This document shows, piece by piece, positions 8,624-17,528 of a stretch of DNA of 64,000 bases. Where the stretch lies: positions 62,001 to 126,000 of the forward strand of contig CAVRJA010000010.1 of the NCBI GenBank assembly GCA_963721405.1, in the 5' to 3' direction. The notes beneath the pieces were generated by a model that was given only the letters and a program-made list of their open reading frames with translations, searched no databases and was not told where the DNA came from. The translations under genes were made by a program, and so were the position numbers. How positions within the stretch are numbered: position 1 is the first letter of the stretch; each line of letters begins with the position of its first letter. The DNA comes from JAFNAG01 sp963721405 (GTDB taxonomy: Bacteria; Acidobacteriota; UBA6911).

Positions 8624-10432
8624 ATGACTCGAAAGTCTATGCATCTCGGAGTCCGAATCACGGTTGTATCCGCGCTGTTCCTGTCCGGCGCCGGATACGC
8701 GATTTCACAGACAGCCCCCAAGCCGCCCGCGCAGGGCGCTGTAAAAGCGCCCGCACCGGCCGGTCCGGCCTCGCTGCGCGCGCTGAAAACGCGTCCTGAG
8801 CGGACCGACTACGCCGAGACCAGCCGTTACCAGGATGTGATCGACTTCATGAAAGCCTGTGCCGCGGCCTCGCCGCGAATTCACCTCACCACGTACGGGT
8901 ACAGCTTCGAGGGCCGAGCTCTGCCGCTGGCGGTGATCGGGGCGAAGGACGCGACCCCGGAAGCCGTCAAGGCCTCAGGCAAGACAAGGATATACGTCCA
9001 GGGTAATATCCACGCCGGAGAAGTGGAAGGGAAGGAGGCGATGCTCGAGCTGCTGAGGGCGATCGCGCAGGGACAGCACGCGGGCTGGTTCAATTCCGTG
9101 GTGCTGCTGATCAATCCCATTTTCAATCCTGACGGCAATGAGAAGATCAACCTGACCAATCGTAGAAGCCAGTACGGTCCGATCGGCGGCATGGGCCAGC
9201 GCGAAAACGGCCAGAATTACGATCTCAACCGCGACTTCATGAAGCTCGATGCGCCCGAGACCCGCTCCTTTATGTTGATGATGGCTCGCTACGACCCGCA
9301 CCTGGTGGTCGATCTGCACACCACCGACGGTTCGGCGCACGCCTACCAGATCACTTATGCGCCGCCGTTGCATCCCCTGACTGCAGCGCCCGTGGTTGAA
9401 GTGCTGCGCAACGGTCTGCTTCCCGCGGTGACCAAGGCGATCAAAGCCAAGGACGATATGGACTTTTACTATTATGGCAACTTCGGCGGCGGTGGCCGGG
9501 GCGGGATGCCGCCGGGCGGGCGAGGCACCCCTCCGGCCGGACGAGGCGATGTCGCCGGAGGCAGAGGCGCTGCCGCGGGCGGCCGCGGCGACGTGGCCGG
9601 CGGCCGGGGGGGTGCGCCGGGCGGTGCGGCTCCGGAACGCGTCTTCTCCACGACCGCTCCCACCGCGCGCTACGGCATCAATGCCGTCGGTCTGCGCAAC
9701 CGACTGGGAATTCTGAGCGAAACGTTCAGCTACCTGCCGTTCCGCGACCGCATCAAGGCCGCGCGCCGTTTCGTCGAGGAGATCTGCAACTATGCGCAGC
9801 TGCACAGCGCCGAGATCAACAGTGCGGTGGCCACGGCGGACCATCAGTCGATTGTAGGGAAGGAGGTCGCCCTACGCGGCCGGGCGGTCAAGTCCGCGGA
9901 CCAGGTCGATATCCTGGTGACCGAGCTGACCAACGAAAATAATCCGTACACTGGTCAGATCATGCGGCTGCGCACCAGCGTGCGGCGGCCTGAAAAAATG
10001 TACCAGTACATTTCCTTTGAGCCGAGCGAAAGCACACTCGCGCCGCGAGCCTATTTCGTCCCTGCCGCGCTTCGAAATGCACAGGATCGCCTCGAAGCGC
10101 ATGGAGTGTCATTTACCAGGACCGACCAGGAAATGACCGTCAGTGGCGAACAGTTCCGGATCGAAACGTCAGCCCTGGCCGAGCGCGAATATGAAGGCCA
10201 CAGAGAGCGGACGATCACGGGGAAATGGGAACCGGCTGACTTGGCCGTCCCGGCGGGCACCCTCCTTGTCCCGGTGGACCAGCCCTTGGGGCGGCTCGTG
10301 GTGATGCTGCTCGAGCCCCGCTCCGAAGACAGCTTTGCTTCGTGGGGCCTGCTGGACGATGTGCTGGAGAGGGCGAAACCCCAGTTTTACCCGATCCTGC
10401 GCACACCCGAGGCCATGCCAACCACAAAATGA
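8624..10432 (+). CDS. M14 family zinc carboxypeptidase, secreted
   Basis: A 602-residue exported peptidase with an N-terminal signal (VVSALFLSGAGYAISQT). Zinc ligands follow the M14 pattern: HAGE (His130, Glu133) and the third ligand in VVDLHTTDG (His232). The likely general base is Glu366 in GILSETFSY. Residues about 287-340 are an unusual run of Gly/Arg/Ala repeats (GGRGD/AAGGRG) inserted between the metal site and the catalytic Glu. The C-terminal 200 residues form an extra domain. AAGGAG lies ten bases before the ATG. A probable periplasmic or outer-surface peptidase; specificity is not inferable. Confidence 0.88.
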   Translation: MTRKSMHLGVRITVVSALFLSGAGYAISQTAPKPPAQGAVKAPAPAGPASLRALKTRPERTDYAETSRYQDVIDFMKACAAASPRIHLTTYGYSFEGRALPLAVIGAKDATPEAVKASGKTRIYVQGNIHAGEVEGKEAMLELLRAIAQGQHAGWFNSVVLLINPIFNPDGNEKINLTNRRSQYGPIGGMGQRENGQNYDLNRDFMKLDAPETRSFMLMMARYDPHLVVDLHTTDGSAHAYQITYAPPLHPLTAAPVVEVLRNGLLPAVTKAIKAKDDMDFYYYGNFGGGGRGGMPPGGRGTPPAGRGDVAGGRGAAAGGRGDVAGGRGGAPGGAAPERVFSTTAPTARYGINAVGLRNRLGILSETFSYLPFRDRIKAARRFVEEICNYAQLHSAEINSAVATADHQSIVGKEVALRGRAVKSADQVDILVTELTNENNPYTGQIMRLRTSVRRPEKMYQYISFEPSESTLAPRAYFVPAALRNAQDRLEAHGVSFTRTDQEMTVSGEQFRIETSALAEREYEGHRERTITGKWEPADLAVPAGTLLVPVDQPLGRLVVMLLEPRSEDSFASWGLLDDVLERAKPQFYPILRTPEAMPTTK

Positions 10433-10478
10433 AACACCGGATTGACGCCCGCGGGCACACGCGACTCTTGAGAGCAAC

Positions 10479-10664
10479 ATGAACCGCTATTGGGAGAAAA
10501 ATGAGGTCGTCGACCGGCTGGAACGAAAGATGGCCTCGGCATTTCACTCCGTGTATGAGCTGGCCCGGAAGGACCGGCTCTTCCTGCGCGATGCGGCCTG
10601 TGCCATCGCGATCCAGCGGGTCGCCCAGGCCTGCCAGGGATCGAGGCTGGGTGTGAAGGGCTAG
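10479..10664 (+). pseudogene. C-terminal remnant of glutamate dehydrogenase
   Basis: A 61-codon ORF whose whole length resembles the C-terminal tail of Glu/Leu/Phe/Val dehydrogenases: YWEKNEVVDRLERKMASAF, then VYELARKDR and LRDAACAIAIQRVAQA. A full enzyme has over 400 residues; neither the Rossmann nor the catalytic Lys domain is upstream, and the frame closes at 10443. It is therefore a truncated relic, kept close to the end of the M14 gene. Translation as a free peptide is possible but without a known role. Confidence 0.75.
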
Positions 10665-10678
10665 AGCCCTACACACCC
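10649..10678 (+). terminator. Perfect hairpin at end of the dehydrogenase remnant
   Basis: GGGTGTGAAGGGCT (10649-10662) pairs exactly with AGCCCTACACACCC (10665-10678), apart from one mismatched A opposite A, leaving a 2-nt loop. No T tract follows (CCTCCCCGG), so it may be a weak or factor-dependent terminator or a retained original gdh terminator. Confidence 0.5.
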
Positions 10679-11002
10679 CTCCCCGGGCAATTTCGAATTT
10701 GCCTGATTCAACAGCGGAACAACTTGTGTGCCATACCGCAGCGCTGGTTGATCAGACTCTCTGTTCTCCCAGAAGTTTCTCCCAAGCCGCCGGCGAAGAA
10801 AACGCAGCGATCCCCATCCGAGCTCGCCGTTCTCACAGGTGACGAAATTCGCCCCATGAATTCTTCAAGTTAGATGAGCTCCAAGTCCATGGCGGAACGT
10901 GAGATGGGTGGAAAATGAAACTATATTCCAAAAAAATTATCTAATTTATTAGCCTCCGTGCCAGAAGGTGGGGAAACGGGGGTGAACGGAAGGAGTAAAC
11001 AT
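10679..11002. other. Intergenic spacer
   Basis: No gene seen. It ends in an AT-rich stretch (about 10915-10950, with TATATT and AATTAT runs) that probably holds the promoter of the BON gene. Confidence 0.5.
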
Positions 11003-11581
11003 ATGCGAGCGCGAAAAAGGTCTTTTGGGAAGGTGCTCTCTGCAGTGGCGGTACTGACTTTGGCGGCAAGTCTGACGCTGCCCGGCACCGGCTATGCCGC
11101 AGGCGGGAATGTTCCGAAAGCGACGCGCGGGGGGCTTGCCGAAGAAGTCAGGCATCAGCTTGTGATGCTCCCTTATTACAGCGTGTTCGACAATCTGCAG
11201 TACGAAGTGTCGGGGAATGGGACGGTTGTGTTGTCCGGTGAGGTGGTGCGCCCGACCTTGAAGAGCGACGCAGCAAACGTTGTCAGGAGGATTGAGGGCG
11301 TGGAAAAGGTGGTGGACAAGATCGAGGTTCTGCCGCTCTCGAGTTTCGACGATCAGATTCGAATCCGTGAATACCGCGCCATTTTTGCCGGCGATTCGCT
11401 GTACCGGTATGTCCTTCGCGCTGTGCCGCCCATTCACATCATCGTGAAAAACGGCCACGTAACACTCACGGGTGTGGTAGCCACGGAGGCGGACCGGAAC
11501 TTAGCCGGAATCATCGCGAATACGGTGCCGGGCGTGTTCAGCGTGGCCAACAACCTGACGGTGGAAAAGAAGGTGGGCTAA
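11003..11581 (+). CDS. Secreted protein with two BON domains
   Basis: A 192-residue exported protein. A basic N-terminus and hydrophobic segment (VLSAVAVLTLAASLTLPGTG) with a likely cleavage at GYAA precede two BON-type modules. The first has VSGNGTVVLSGEVVRPTLKS and VEKVVDKIEVLP; the second has VKNGHVTLTGVVATEADRN and VFSVANNLTVE. BON modules bind phospholipid membranes and are found in OsmY-like periplasmic stress proteins. The ATG at 11003 was chosen over 10958 because AGGAG lies seven bases upstream and it begins the signal peptide. Confidence 0.87.
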   Translation: MRARKRSFGKVLSAVAVLTLAASLTLPGTGYAAGGNVPKATRGGLAEEVRHQLVMLPYYSVFDNLQYEVSGNGTVVLSGEVVRPTLKSDAANVVRRIEGVEKVVDKIEVLPLSSFDDQIRIREYRAIFAGDSLYRYVLRAVPPIHIIVKNGHVTLTGVVATEADRNLAGIIANTVPGVFSVANNLTVEKKVG

Positions 11582-11610
11582 GGGCTCGCGCAGAGATAAC
11601 TTCACATTCT

Positions 11611-11683
11611 GCTGCCGTCTCTCCAGCTTGCGGACGGCGCGCGGAAGCAGGGTAGGAAACTAGCAAGCTGGAGAGACGGCAGC
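11611..11683. repeat. 21-bp perfect inverted repeat
   Basis: The 21-bp arm at 11611-11631, beginning GCTGCCGTCTCTCCAG, is exactly complementary to 11663-11683, with a 31-bp GC-rich loop. It starts 30 bp after the BON stop. It may terminate transcription or be a non-coding mobile palindrome (REP/MITE-like); no target-site duplication is evident. Confidence 0.75.
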
Positions 11684-11867
11684 CCTGCGGGGCGCGGCGG
11701 CGGACGGGCATCTGCTGCGTTGCCGCTCCTCGACGATGTCACCACATCGCCTGCGTTGCGGCGCCTTGCATCTGCCCATCCGGCGCTCGCGCCAGAATGC
11801 GAACTTATTCTTGCTCGAACCCTAAGTTGCCATTCCGGGCGCATCCCGTTGGTGCTATCTTGCAGCA

Positions 11868-13523
11868 ATGCAAAATCGACCTCGGGGTGGCGTATCGCAA
11901 TGTTCTCTGGAGCAATTTGAGCGCGACCTGGCTGGCAGGCGCCTTGTGCATCAGGCGGTGTCATGGTGGGCGCGCCGCAAGCCGCAGGATCCGGCCGTGA
12001 TCAGCTATGATCTCGGCCGGACGGTCGACTGGCTCACTCTGGATCGCGTGTCCACGGACCTCGCCCTCGAATTGCTCCGCCGGGAATTCCGCAAGGGGGA
12101 CTTTCTTGCGGCATCGCTCCCCACCAGCCTCGAACACATCTTCCTCGAATATGCCTGTTTCAAGATCGGTGTCATCCACGCGCCGCTGGATCTGCGCCTC
12201 AGTCCCCCGGAGGTGCTCCGCTGCCTGGAGACCCTGAAGCCGAAAGGATTCGCATTCCTGGATTCGGGCCCCGGATCTGCTGTTGCGGGCCAATGCCCGT
12301 TCATCCAGGAGCGCTTTTCACAATCCGATCTTGCCGAAATGGTCGCGCGCGGTCCCAAACCCTCATCGCGCGGCCTCAGGACTGCTCTGGATGACGCGAT
12401 CGCCAAGGTCGGCGAACACGATGGCGTTCAGGTGATTTTCACCACCGGATCGACGGGTTCCCCGAAAGCGGCGCTGCTATCCCACCGGAACATCACCTCC
12501 CAGAATTTTGCTCTCGGGACGTCCTTCGGTTTCGAAGAGGAACGTATACTCCTGAACCTGCCGCCCTCGCATGTGGGCGGCCAGTCCGAGGTGCTGATGA
12601 CCGCGCTCTTCTGCGGTGGGACCGTAGTAACCCTCGAGACTTTCGATCCCGCCAAGTCTCTCGACGCGATCCGGAAGCACAACGTGACCATGCTCGGACA
12701 GATTCCGGCGATGTTCCAATTTGAATGGCGCCTCGCGGATTTCGAAAAGTATGATCTGTCGAGCTTGCAGAAAGCGGTTTATGGCGGTCAGACGGTTCCG
12801 CGCCAGTTTCTCGAAAGAATGGCATTGATGGCGCCCTTGATCGGCACCGGTCTGGGATTGACGGAAACCGCCGGATTCTGCACCTACACACCGCTGACTT
12901 CGTCCGTGGATGAGGTCGTCGACGGCATCGGGTATGATGTCCCCCTGTACCCGCTGTCCATCAGGCGCGACATGAAAGAGGACAGATCGGCCGGTGAACC
13001 GCTTCCGGATGGCCGGACGGGCAACATCTGCTTTTGCGGTCCGCAGACATTTCTTGGCTACATCGGCGATCCCGAGTCGACGGCGAAGGCCGTATCCTCG
13101 GATGGCTTCTTATACACTGGCGACATCGGCTGGAAAGACCAGATGGGCCTACACTTTTCCGGGCGGGCCAAATGGTTGATCAAGCCCGCCGGCAACCAGG
13201 TTTTCCCTGGAGATGTGGAGAAGCACATTTGTGCGCTTCATGAGAAGGTCGCCGGCTGCGGTGCGGTCGGCGCCGATCATCGGCTCCTGTCGGAGGCGAT
13301 CGTGGCCTTCGTTGAAAAGAAACCGGGGACTGACCTTTCGGTCGGCGAACTGAAAAAACACGGGCGCGGCCTGACGTCTTACATGCGGCCGTTGCATTAT
13401 GTGCTTCTGGAGCCGGGACAGATGCCTCTCAATCGTGTGGCCAAAGTCGATTATGTCCGCCTGAGCGAAATGGCCAGGCAGGAAGTGGACCGGCTGCGGG
13501 CTGCCGGCCGCTGGGACCATTGA
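11868..13523 (+). CDS. AMP-dependent synthetase/ligase (acyl-CoA synthetase-like)
   Basis: Class I adenylate-forming enzyme of 551 residues, activating a carboxylate with ATP. The P-loop-like motif IFTTGSTGSPKAALLSHRN (about 190-208) is complete. YGGQTVPRQFL and GTGLGLTETAGFCTY are the A4/A5-type motifs, and LYTGDIGWKD is the Asp of A7. The C-terminal subdomain has FSGRAKWLIKPAGNQVFPGD, and a final Lys in MPLNRVAKVDY, where the usual Gly before Lys is Ala. The likely product is an acyl-CoA or acyl-AMP. No good Shine-Dalgarno is visible before the ATG, so the start is uncertain. Confidence 0.88.
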   Translation: MQNRPRGGVSQCSLEQFERDLAGRRLVHQAVSWWARRKPQDPAVISYDLGRTVDWLTLDRVSTDLALELLRREFRKGDFLAASLPTSLEHIFLEYACFKIGVIHAPLDLRLSPPEVLRCLETLKPKGFAFLDSGPGSAVAGQCPFIQERFSQSDLAEMVARGPKPSSRGLRTALDDAIAKVGEHDGVQVIFTTGSTGSPKAALLSHRNITSQNFALGTSFGFEEERILLNLPPSHVGGQSEVLMTALFCGGTVVTLETFDPAKSLDAIRKHNVTMLGQIPAMFQFEWRLADFEKYDLSSLQKAVYGGQTVPRQFLERMALMAPLIGTGLGLTETAGFCTYTPLTSSVDEVVDGIGYDVPLYPLSIRRDMKEDRSAGEPLPDGRTGNICFCGPQTFLGYIGDPESTAKAVSSDGFLYTGDIGWKDQMGLHFSGRAKWLIKPAGNQVFPGDVEKHICALHEKVAGCGAVGADHRLLSEAIVAFVEKKPGTDLSVGELKKHGRGLTSYMRPLHYVLLEPGQMPLNRVAKVDYVRLSEMARQEVDRLRAAGRWDH

Positions 13524-13629
13524 TGCCGGGCAGGCCTCAAGAATTCTGCTTGCCGGACAGGGCGCATGCGTCATACTAGGGACCGTCGCCGGATTCCCGG
13601 GTCGATGCGGGTGGTCCCATGCCAACGGT

Positions 13630-14340
13630 GTGCTGATGAACGATGACAGGCCGAACTGCCGGGCAGATCGAGGTTCGAACAGGGCCGGTGCCGCGAGCGC
13701 AAAGGATCCACAGGACATCGCTGCACGCAATCAGGCGGTGCCTGCTCCGCAGGAAAGCGAAGAGCCCTGCCGCTCGATGTCCGGGGAGTCAACCGCCGCC
13801 ACGCCGCCCGTGTCTCGGGACGCCGTTGCCGGGCCGGACGCGGCGGCACAAATCAAGAAAAAAATCCGGGTTATGCTGGTCGACGATCATGTGGTTATGC
13901 GTCAAGGGTTGGCCCGCCTGATCAGTGGAGAAGAAGACCTCGAAATCGGCGGGGAAGCGTCCGATGGGGTATCGGCGGTCAGATTGGCGCATGAACTGAT
14001 GCCGGACGTCATCATCATGGATGTGAGCATGCCCCTGATGAACGGCATCGAAGCCACCCGGCTGATTCACGCAGAACTGCCGGGCGTCCGAATCATCGGC
14101 CTCTCGATGTTTGAAGAAACTGACCGCGCTGCGGCCATGCTGAACGCCGGCGCCTCCGCCTACCTCACAAAAAGCGGCGAGACCGAAACCTTGATTGCCA
14201 CCCTGCGCGCTTGCGCCGCTCCCGCCGAGGCGACAAAAGCCGCGGCAAGTGTGGCCGGCGGCGGTCGTGCGAGCCAGTGTGTGCCGGCCAAACAGAAAGG
14301 TGGAGTAACAGCCGACAGGAAGGAAAGAGACGGTAAATAG
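13630..14340 (+). CDS. Stand-alone response regulator receiver protein
   Basis: A 236-residue protein with a CheY-like domain at about 78-200. Acidic pocket Asp85/Asp86, phospho-acceptor Asp131 in VIIMDVSMPLMNGIE and conserved Lys181 (YLTKSGE) are all present. This receiver type normally precedes a LuxR helix-turn-helix (NarL family), but the protein ends in a low-complexity Ala/Gly/Lys tail with no DNA-binding part. The first 75 residues are also low-complexity (Pro/Ala/Glu). The start is GTG at 13630 or ATG at 13636. No histidine kinase is adjacent. Output could be by protein-protein contact. Confidence 0.8.
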   Translation: MLMNDDRPNCRADRGSNRAGAASAKDPQDIAARNQAVPAPQESEEPCRSMSGESTAATPPVSRDAVAGPDAAAQIKKKIRVMLVDDHVVMRQGLARLISGEEDLEIGGEASDGVSAVRLAHELMPDVIIMDVSMPLMNGIEATRLIHAELPGVRIIGLSMFEETDRAAAMLNAGASAYLTKSGETETLIATLRACAAPAEATKAAASVAGGGRASQCVPAKQKGGVTADRKERDGK

Positions 14341-14425
14341 CGCTGTCCCTCTCTCCGGAACAAACATCCACGAGCACCCGCGAGCCGTTGCGCGACGGCG
14401 GCAGCACAAACGACTGGAGGAACCC

Positions 14426-15109
14426 GTGATGAATCGATCCGTGCGAAGAGCCGGCCTTTTGGTAGTCCTTGGCCTGTTTTCGACCGTTCTTGTCTGGAGT
14501 CAAAAGAACATGGGGCAGGGGCGCCCGGACACCACCGGTTGGAAGAACCTGTTCGAAGCGGATCTGTCCAACGCGTCGTTCAGCCCGGGCGGCTGGGTCA
14601 TGGAAGACGGGGTGTTGGTGGCCAAATCAGGGGGAACAATCTGGACCAGGGAATCTTATGGCGACTTCGTACTCGACCTCGAGTTCAAGGTGGCCAAAGC
14701 AGCAAACAGCGGCATCTTTCTCCGGACCGGCGACATTAAGAACATCCTTTCGGCGCTCGAAATCCAGATTCACGAAACAACGGACGGCGCCCAGTACGGG
14801 ATGGCAGGCGCCCTGTATAACGCCAAGCCGCCGAGCAAGGACGTGGCCAGACCCGCGGGAGAGTGGAATCGTTACACGATCACCTGCCTGGACAGCAGGC
14901 TCACGCTTGTTTTTAACGGCGAACAGGTGCTGAATGTCGACCTGAACGACTGGACCGAAGCGAACAAAAATCCGGACGGCACACGCAACAAGTTCTCGAC
15001 CGCGTTGAAGGATTACGCTCGCCGGGGTCCGATTGGCCTCCAGGGGCTGCATGGGCGCGAAGCCGCGCCCGTATGGTTCCGCAACCTTAAAATCCAGGCG
15101 ACGAATTAA
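14426..15109 (+). CDS. DUF1080 (3-keto-disaccharide hydrolase-like) secreted protein
   Basis: A 227-residue protein with a signal peptide (GLLVVLGLFSTVLVWSQ) and one DUF1080 concanavalin-like domain. Visible marks are WKNLFEADLS, WVMEDGVLVAKSGGTIWT, FVLDLEFKVAKAANSGIFLR, the EIQIHETTD segment and PIGLQGLHGREAPVWFRN-like ending. The family includes 3-keto-glycoside hydrolases and uncharacterised carbohydrate-binding proteins, and is abundant in Acidobacteriota and Planctomycetota. The exact substrate is unknown. Confidence 0.87.
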   Translation: MMNRSVRRAGLLVVLGLFSTVLVWSQKNMGQGRPDTTGWKNLFEADLSNASFSPGGWVMEDGVLVAKSGGTIWTRESYGDFVLDLEFKVAKAANSGIFLRTGDIKNILSALEIQIHETTDGAQYGMAGALYNAKPPSKDVARPAGEWNRYTITCLDSRLTLVFNGEQVLNVDLNDWTEANKNPDGTRNKFSTALKDYARRGPIGLQGLHGREAAPVWFRNLKIQATN

Positions 15110-15155
15110 AGTCTGACTGACACTGTGCCCAACCTGTCCCGCTGCCATCTGCGGC

Positions 15156-16061
15156 TCAGCGGGCCGCCGCCGGCTTTTTGGCAAGGTGGAGTTGGACGGT
15201 CAGACGGTTCCTGCGGATGGAGATGGTCCCGAATTGTCCCGACGCGTCCTTGAAGACCAGCCGGCTTCCGTCTTTCTCCTCCACTTTCAGATAGCTGTCC
15301 AGGTTCTTCTGGACGTACTGGTAGGCTCTTTGGGCGATTTTCTCATCCGGATAGTCGGCCAGAATCACGGTTCGTTTTCCCTCCGCGTCCTGATAGTTGC
15401 CGGAGACTGCCGTGATCTGCCTCCCCAGCTGCAGAATGTCCCCTTCGCCAAGCGTGAACACACTCTGCAGCGCATAGGGCCCGCGGATCAGCCTGACTGA
15501 GGATTTGTCCAGCCCGGGGCGGGGAAGCACTTCGTCCACCTTTACGGGTTGCTCGGGCGGGAGTTTTGCCGCAATGAAGCGGGCGAATTCCAGCACTCCA
15601 GGCCTGACGGCCTTACTTCCGTTGACGTTGTTGATGATCACATAATATCGGTTCCGTTTGAAGAGCAGTTGGAATTCGTTCTGAGTGTGGCGCTCCGCAA
15701 ACGCCGCGTCGGGCGTTTCCTTGCCGCAATTCATGCGATACATGCCGGTCGCGGCCACAGGGTCCTTCATGCGGTACACCTCGACCTGGAGCTCCTCCGG
15801 CTCGGTCTTCGCATTCGATGCGCGAAAATTCGAGGTGTAGGGCTGGACCGTAAGCTGCTCGAAGCCGAACTCGAGGAATAACTCGGCGCCGCCGTCTATG
15901 TAGCCGTAAAGATCGGAAGACGTGAAAACGCGGGTTCTTTCCGATTTCTTCCAGACCTGTTGAAACCCGTCCGGGGGCAGGAGCGCCTGATCCTGCGCCG
16001 CCGCAATGCCGGCATAAGCCAGGAAGAATGCGGTTAGAGAAGCCAAAAATAAATGTCTCAT
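15156..16061 (-). CDS. DUF6599-like secreted protein
   Basis: A 301-residue exported protein (signal LFLASLTAFFLAYAGIAAAQ). Conserved features of this uncharacterised family are LYGYIDGGAELFLEFGF, the VEVYRMKDPVAATGMY segment and FIAAKLPP. It probably acts in the periplasm. The ATG overlaps the TGA of the upstream DUF362 gene by 4 nt (ATGA, 16058-16061), which indicates translational coupling and a shared role. An in-frame upstream start at 16208 lies inside the DUF362 gene and was rejected. Confidence 0.82.
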   Translation of the reverse strand: MRHLFLASLTAFFLAYAGIAAAQDQALLPPDGFQQVWKKSERTRVFTSSDLYGYIDGGAELFLEFGFEQLTVQPYTSNFRASNAKTEPEELQVEVYRMKDPVAATGMYRMNCGKETPDAAFAERHTQNEFQLLFKRNRYYVIINNVNGSKAVRPGVLEFARFIAAKLPPEQPVKVDEVLPRPGLDKSSVRLIRGPYALQSVFTLGEGDILQLGRQITAVSGNYQDAEGKRTVILADYPDEKIAQRAYQYVQKNLDSYLKVEEKDGSRLVFKDASGQFGTISIRRNRLTVQLHLAKKPAAAR

Positions 16062-17272
16062 GACTGCATTACTCTGACGCGAATCTTGTCGGGATCCGCC
16101 ACTCCCAGTCCGAGCTTCTCGGCATAGCGGAGGTATTCCGTAAATCTCGGGTTCTCGTTCACCGTGATGCCCATTTCCCTGCGCTTGGCGACGAGTTCGC
16201 GGTGGCATGTCATGTCGAGGGCGAACGGGTCGGTGGCAAAATACAGCGAGTGATTTGCGTAGATGAACTGGGCATTCTTGTCGGGGCCGCCCTCATATTG
16301 GGCGCGCAACCCGTCGGTTATGTTGAGCACCAGTTTTTCGCGCACGACCGGGGCAGCAAGCACTTCGGTGCAGACGTTAAAAAACAGCGGATCGTGGAGC
16401 CGCCCCGTGTTGCACAGGGCGCCGTACCCGAGGTTTTTGGTGGCCATAGAAACGCCGTTGCCAGTGTTCTTGTACGCGGGCAGGTTGATGATCTTCGTGA
16501 GCCGCTGGGTGAGCAGTTTCCCGAAATAGGAGTACTCGCCGTTGAAGACATGCTGGTTGAGGTAAAACTCATCGTCCTTGTAGCCGCGCACTCCCTTGCC
16601 CACGACTCCCTTGGCAAAGTAATAGACCTTCTGGTCGAAATTATTGATGCTCAGGTGGTTTCCCTTGGCATCGCGCCATTTGTTGCCCGTTTCATCCATG
16701 GTTTGCAGCCCCTCGATCCGGACGCCGGGAAATCGCTTGGTGGTGTAGCCGCCATCCGAGAGCATGTAGTCGAAGCGGTCCCAGATCACTATGTTCTCGC
16801 GCGGCAGGCCGCCCTGAACGAGCCATTCGATCACCGCGTCCACGATTTCATGGCGCGTGTTGATCAGGGGCGGCCCGACGGGGTTGACCTTCAACCCGAC
16901 CATATCCTGCCTGGTAAAAAACAGGTCGAAGCTCTGCTTCATGTCCTTGCCGGTCAGGTTGGTTATGCCCTTGGTGACCATTTCCGAGATGACCTTGGGG
17001 TCGAAGGTGTCGCCCTGCAGCGAACGCTTGTCGGTAATCTTCTGGACCGTTCCGGGAAAGGGACCCGGCAACGAGTGCCTGGTTTTCGGCGCCGCCATGA
17101 ATTCTCCGATGTTCGTCTCCACTTTGGGAGGCGGCTGTTTCTCCTGGCCGAATGCGGGAACGCCGAGGACGATGCTCCCTGCTGCAACCGAGCAGGCGCC
17201 TGCCGCTTTCACAAAATCGCGCCGATCGATGCGGGAAGCGTCGGGGTAACTCACGTATCTGGAATGACTCAT
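16058..17272 (-). CDS. Tat-exported DUF362 domain protein
   Basis: A 404-residue protein with a twin-arginine signal (RIDRRDFVKAAG, then a hydrophobic stretch to VPAFGQ) and a DUF362 domain: FFTRQDMVGLKVNPVGPP, VDAVIEWLVQGGLPRENIVI and later INLPAYKNTGNGVSMATKNL. DUF362 proteins often occur with ferredoxin-like domains, but no Cys cluster is seen here. The ATG at 17272 has GAGG upstream and starts the Tat signal; the longer ORF start at 17437 was rejected. Coupled to the DUF6599 gene by a 4-nt overlap. Confidence 0.85.
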   Translation of the reverse strand: MSHSRYVSYPDASRIDRRDFVKAAGACSVAAGSIVLGVPAFGQEKQPPPKVETNIGEFMAAPKTRHSLPGPFPGTVQKITDKRSLQGDTFDPKVISEMVTKGITNLTGKDMKQSFDLFFTRQDMVGLKVNPVGPPLINTRHEIVDAVIEWLVQGGLPRENIVIWDRFDYMLSDGGYTTKRFPGVRIEGLQTMDETGNKWRDAKGNHLSINNFDQKVYYFAKGVVGKGVRGYKDDEFYLNQHVFNGEYSYFGKLLTQRLTKIINLPAYKNTGNGVSMATKNLGYGALCNTGRLHDPLFFNVCTEVLAAPVVREKLVLNITDGLRAQYEGGPDKNAQFIYANHSLYFATDPFALDMTCHRELVAKRREMGITVNENPRFTEYLRYAEKLGLGVADPDKIRVRVMQS

Positions 17273-17528
17273 GGCAAAGCCTCGTTCTCTTGTGCCGGGT
17301 GAAATCCGTTGCTTGTACCCGCCCAAGGGCGCGTTCGCGAAATGCGGGCGTCCTCCGGATGTGTGGAGCGTGCTCCGGCGGCCTGCACTCCAGCGGCATC
17401 CCGCCACTATTCGAATAGAAAAGCCCGTTCCTGTCAACCATTCTGTTCCGATTGCCGGAAATCCTGAAATCGTTTTCCCTAGTTCGGGGATCTTTTGTTA
17501 TAGTGCTCCCTCTTGATCAGGAGAAACC

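Noticed and set aside
11690..11835. Possible dispersed intergenic repeat (contains CTGCGTTGCGGCGCCTTGCA)
   Set aside because: It resembles intergenic repeats I recall from other genomes, but only one copy is in the window, so it cannot be supported here.
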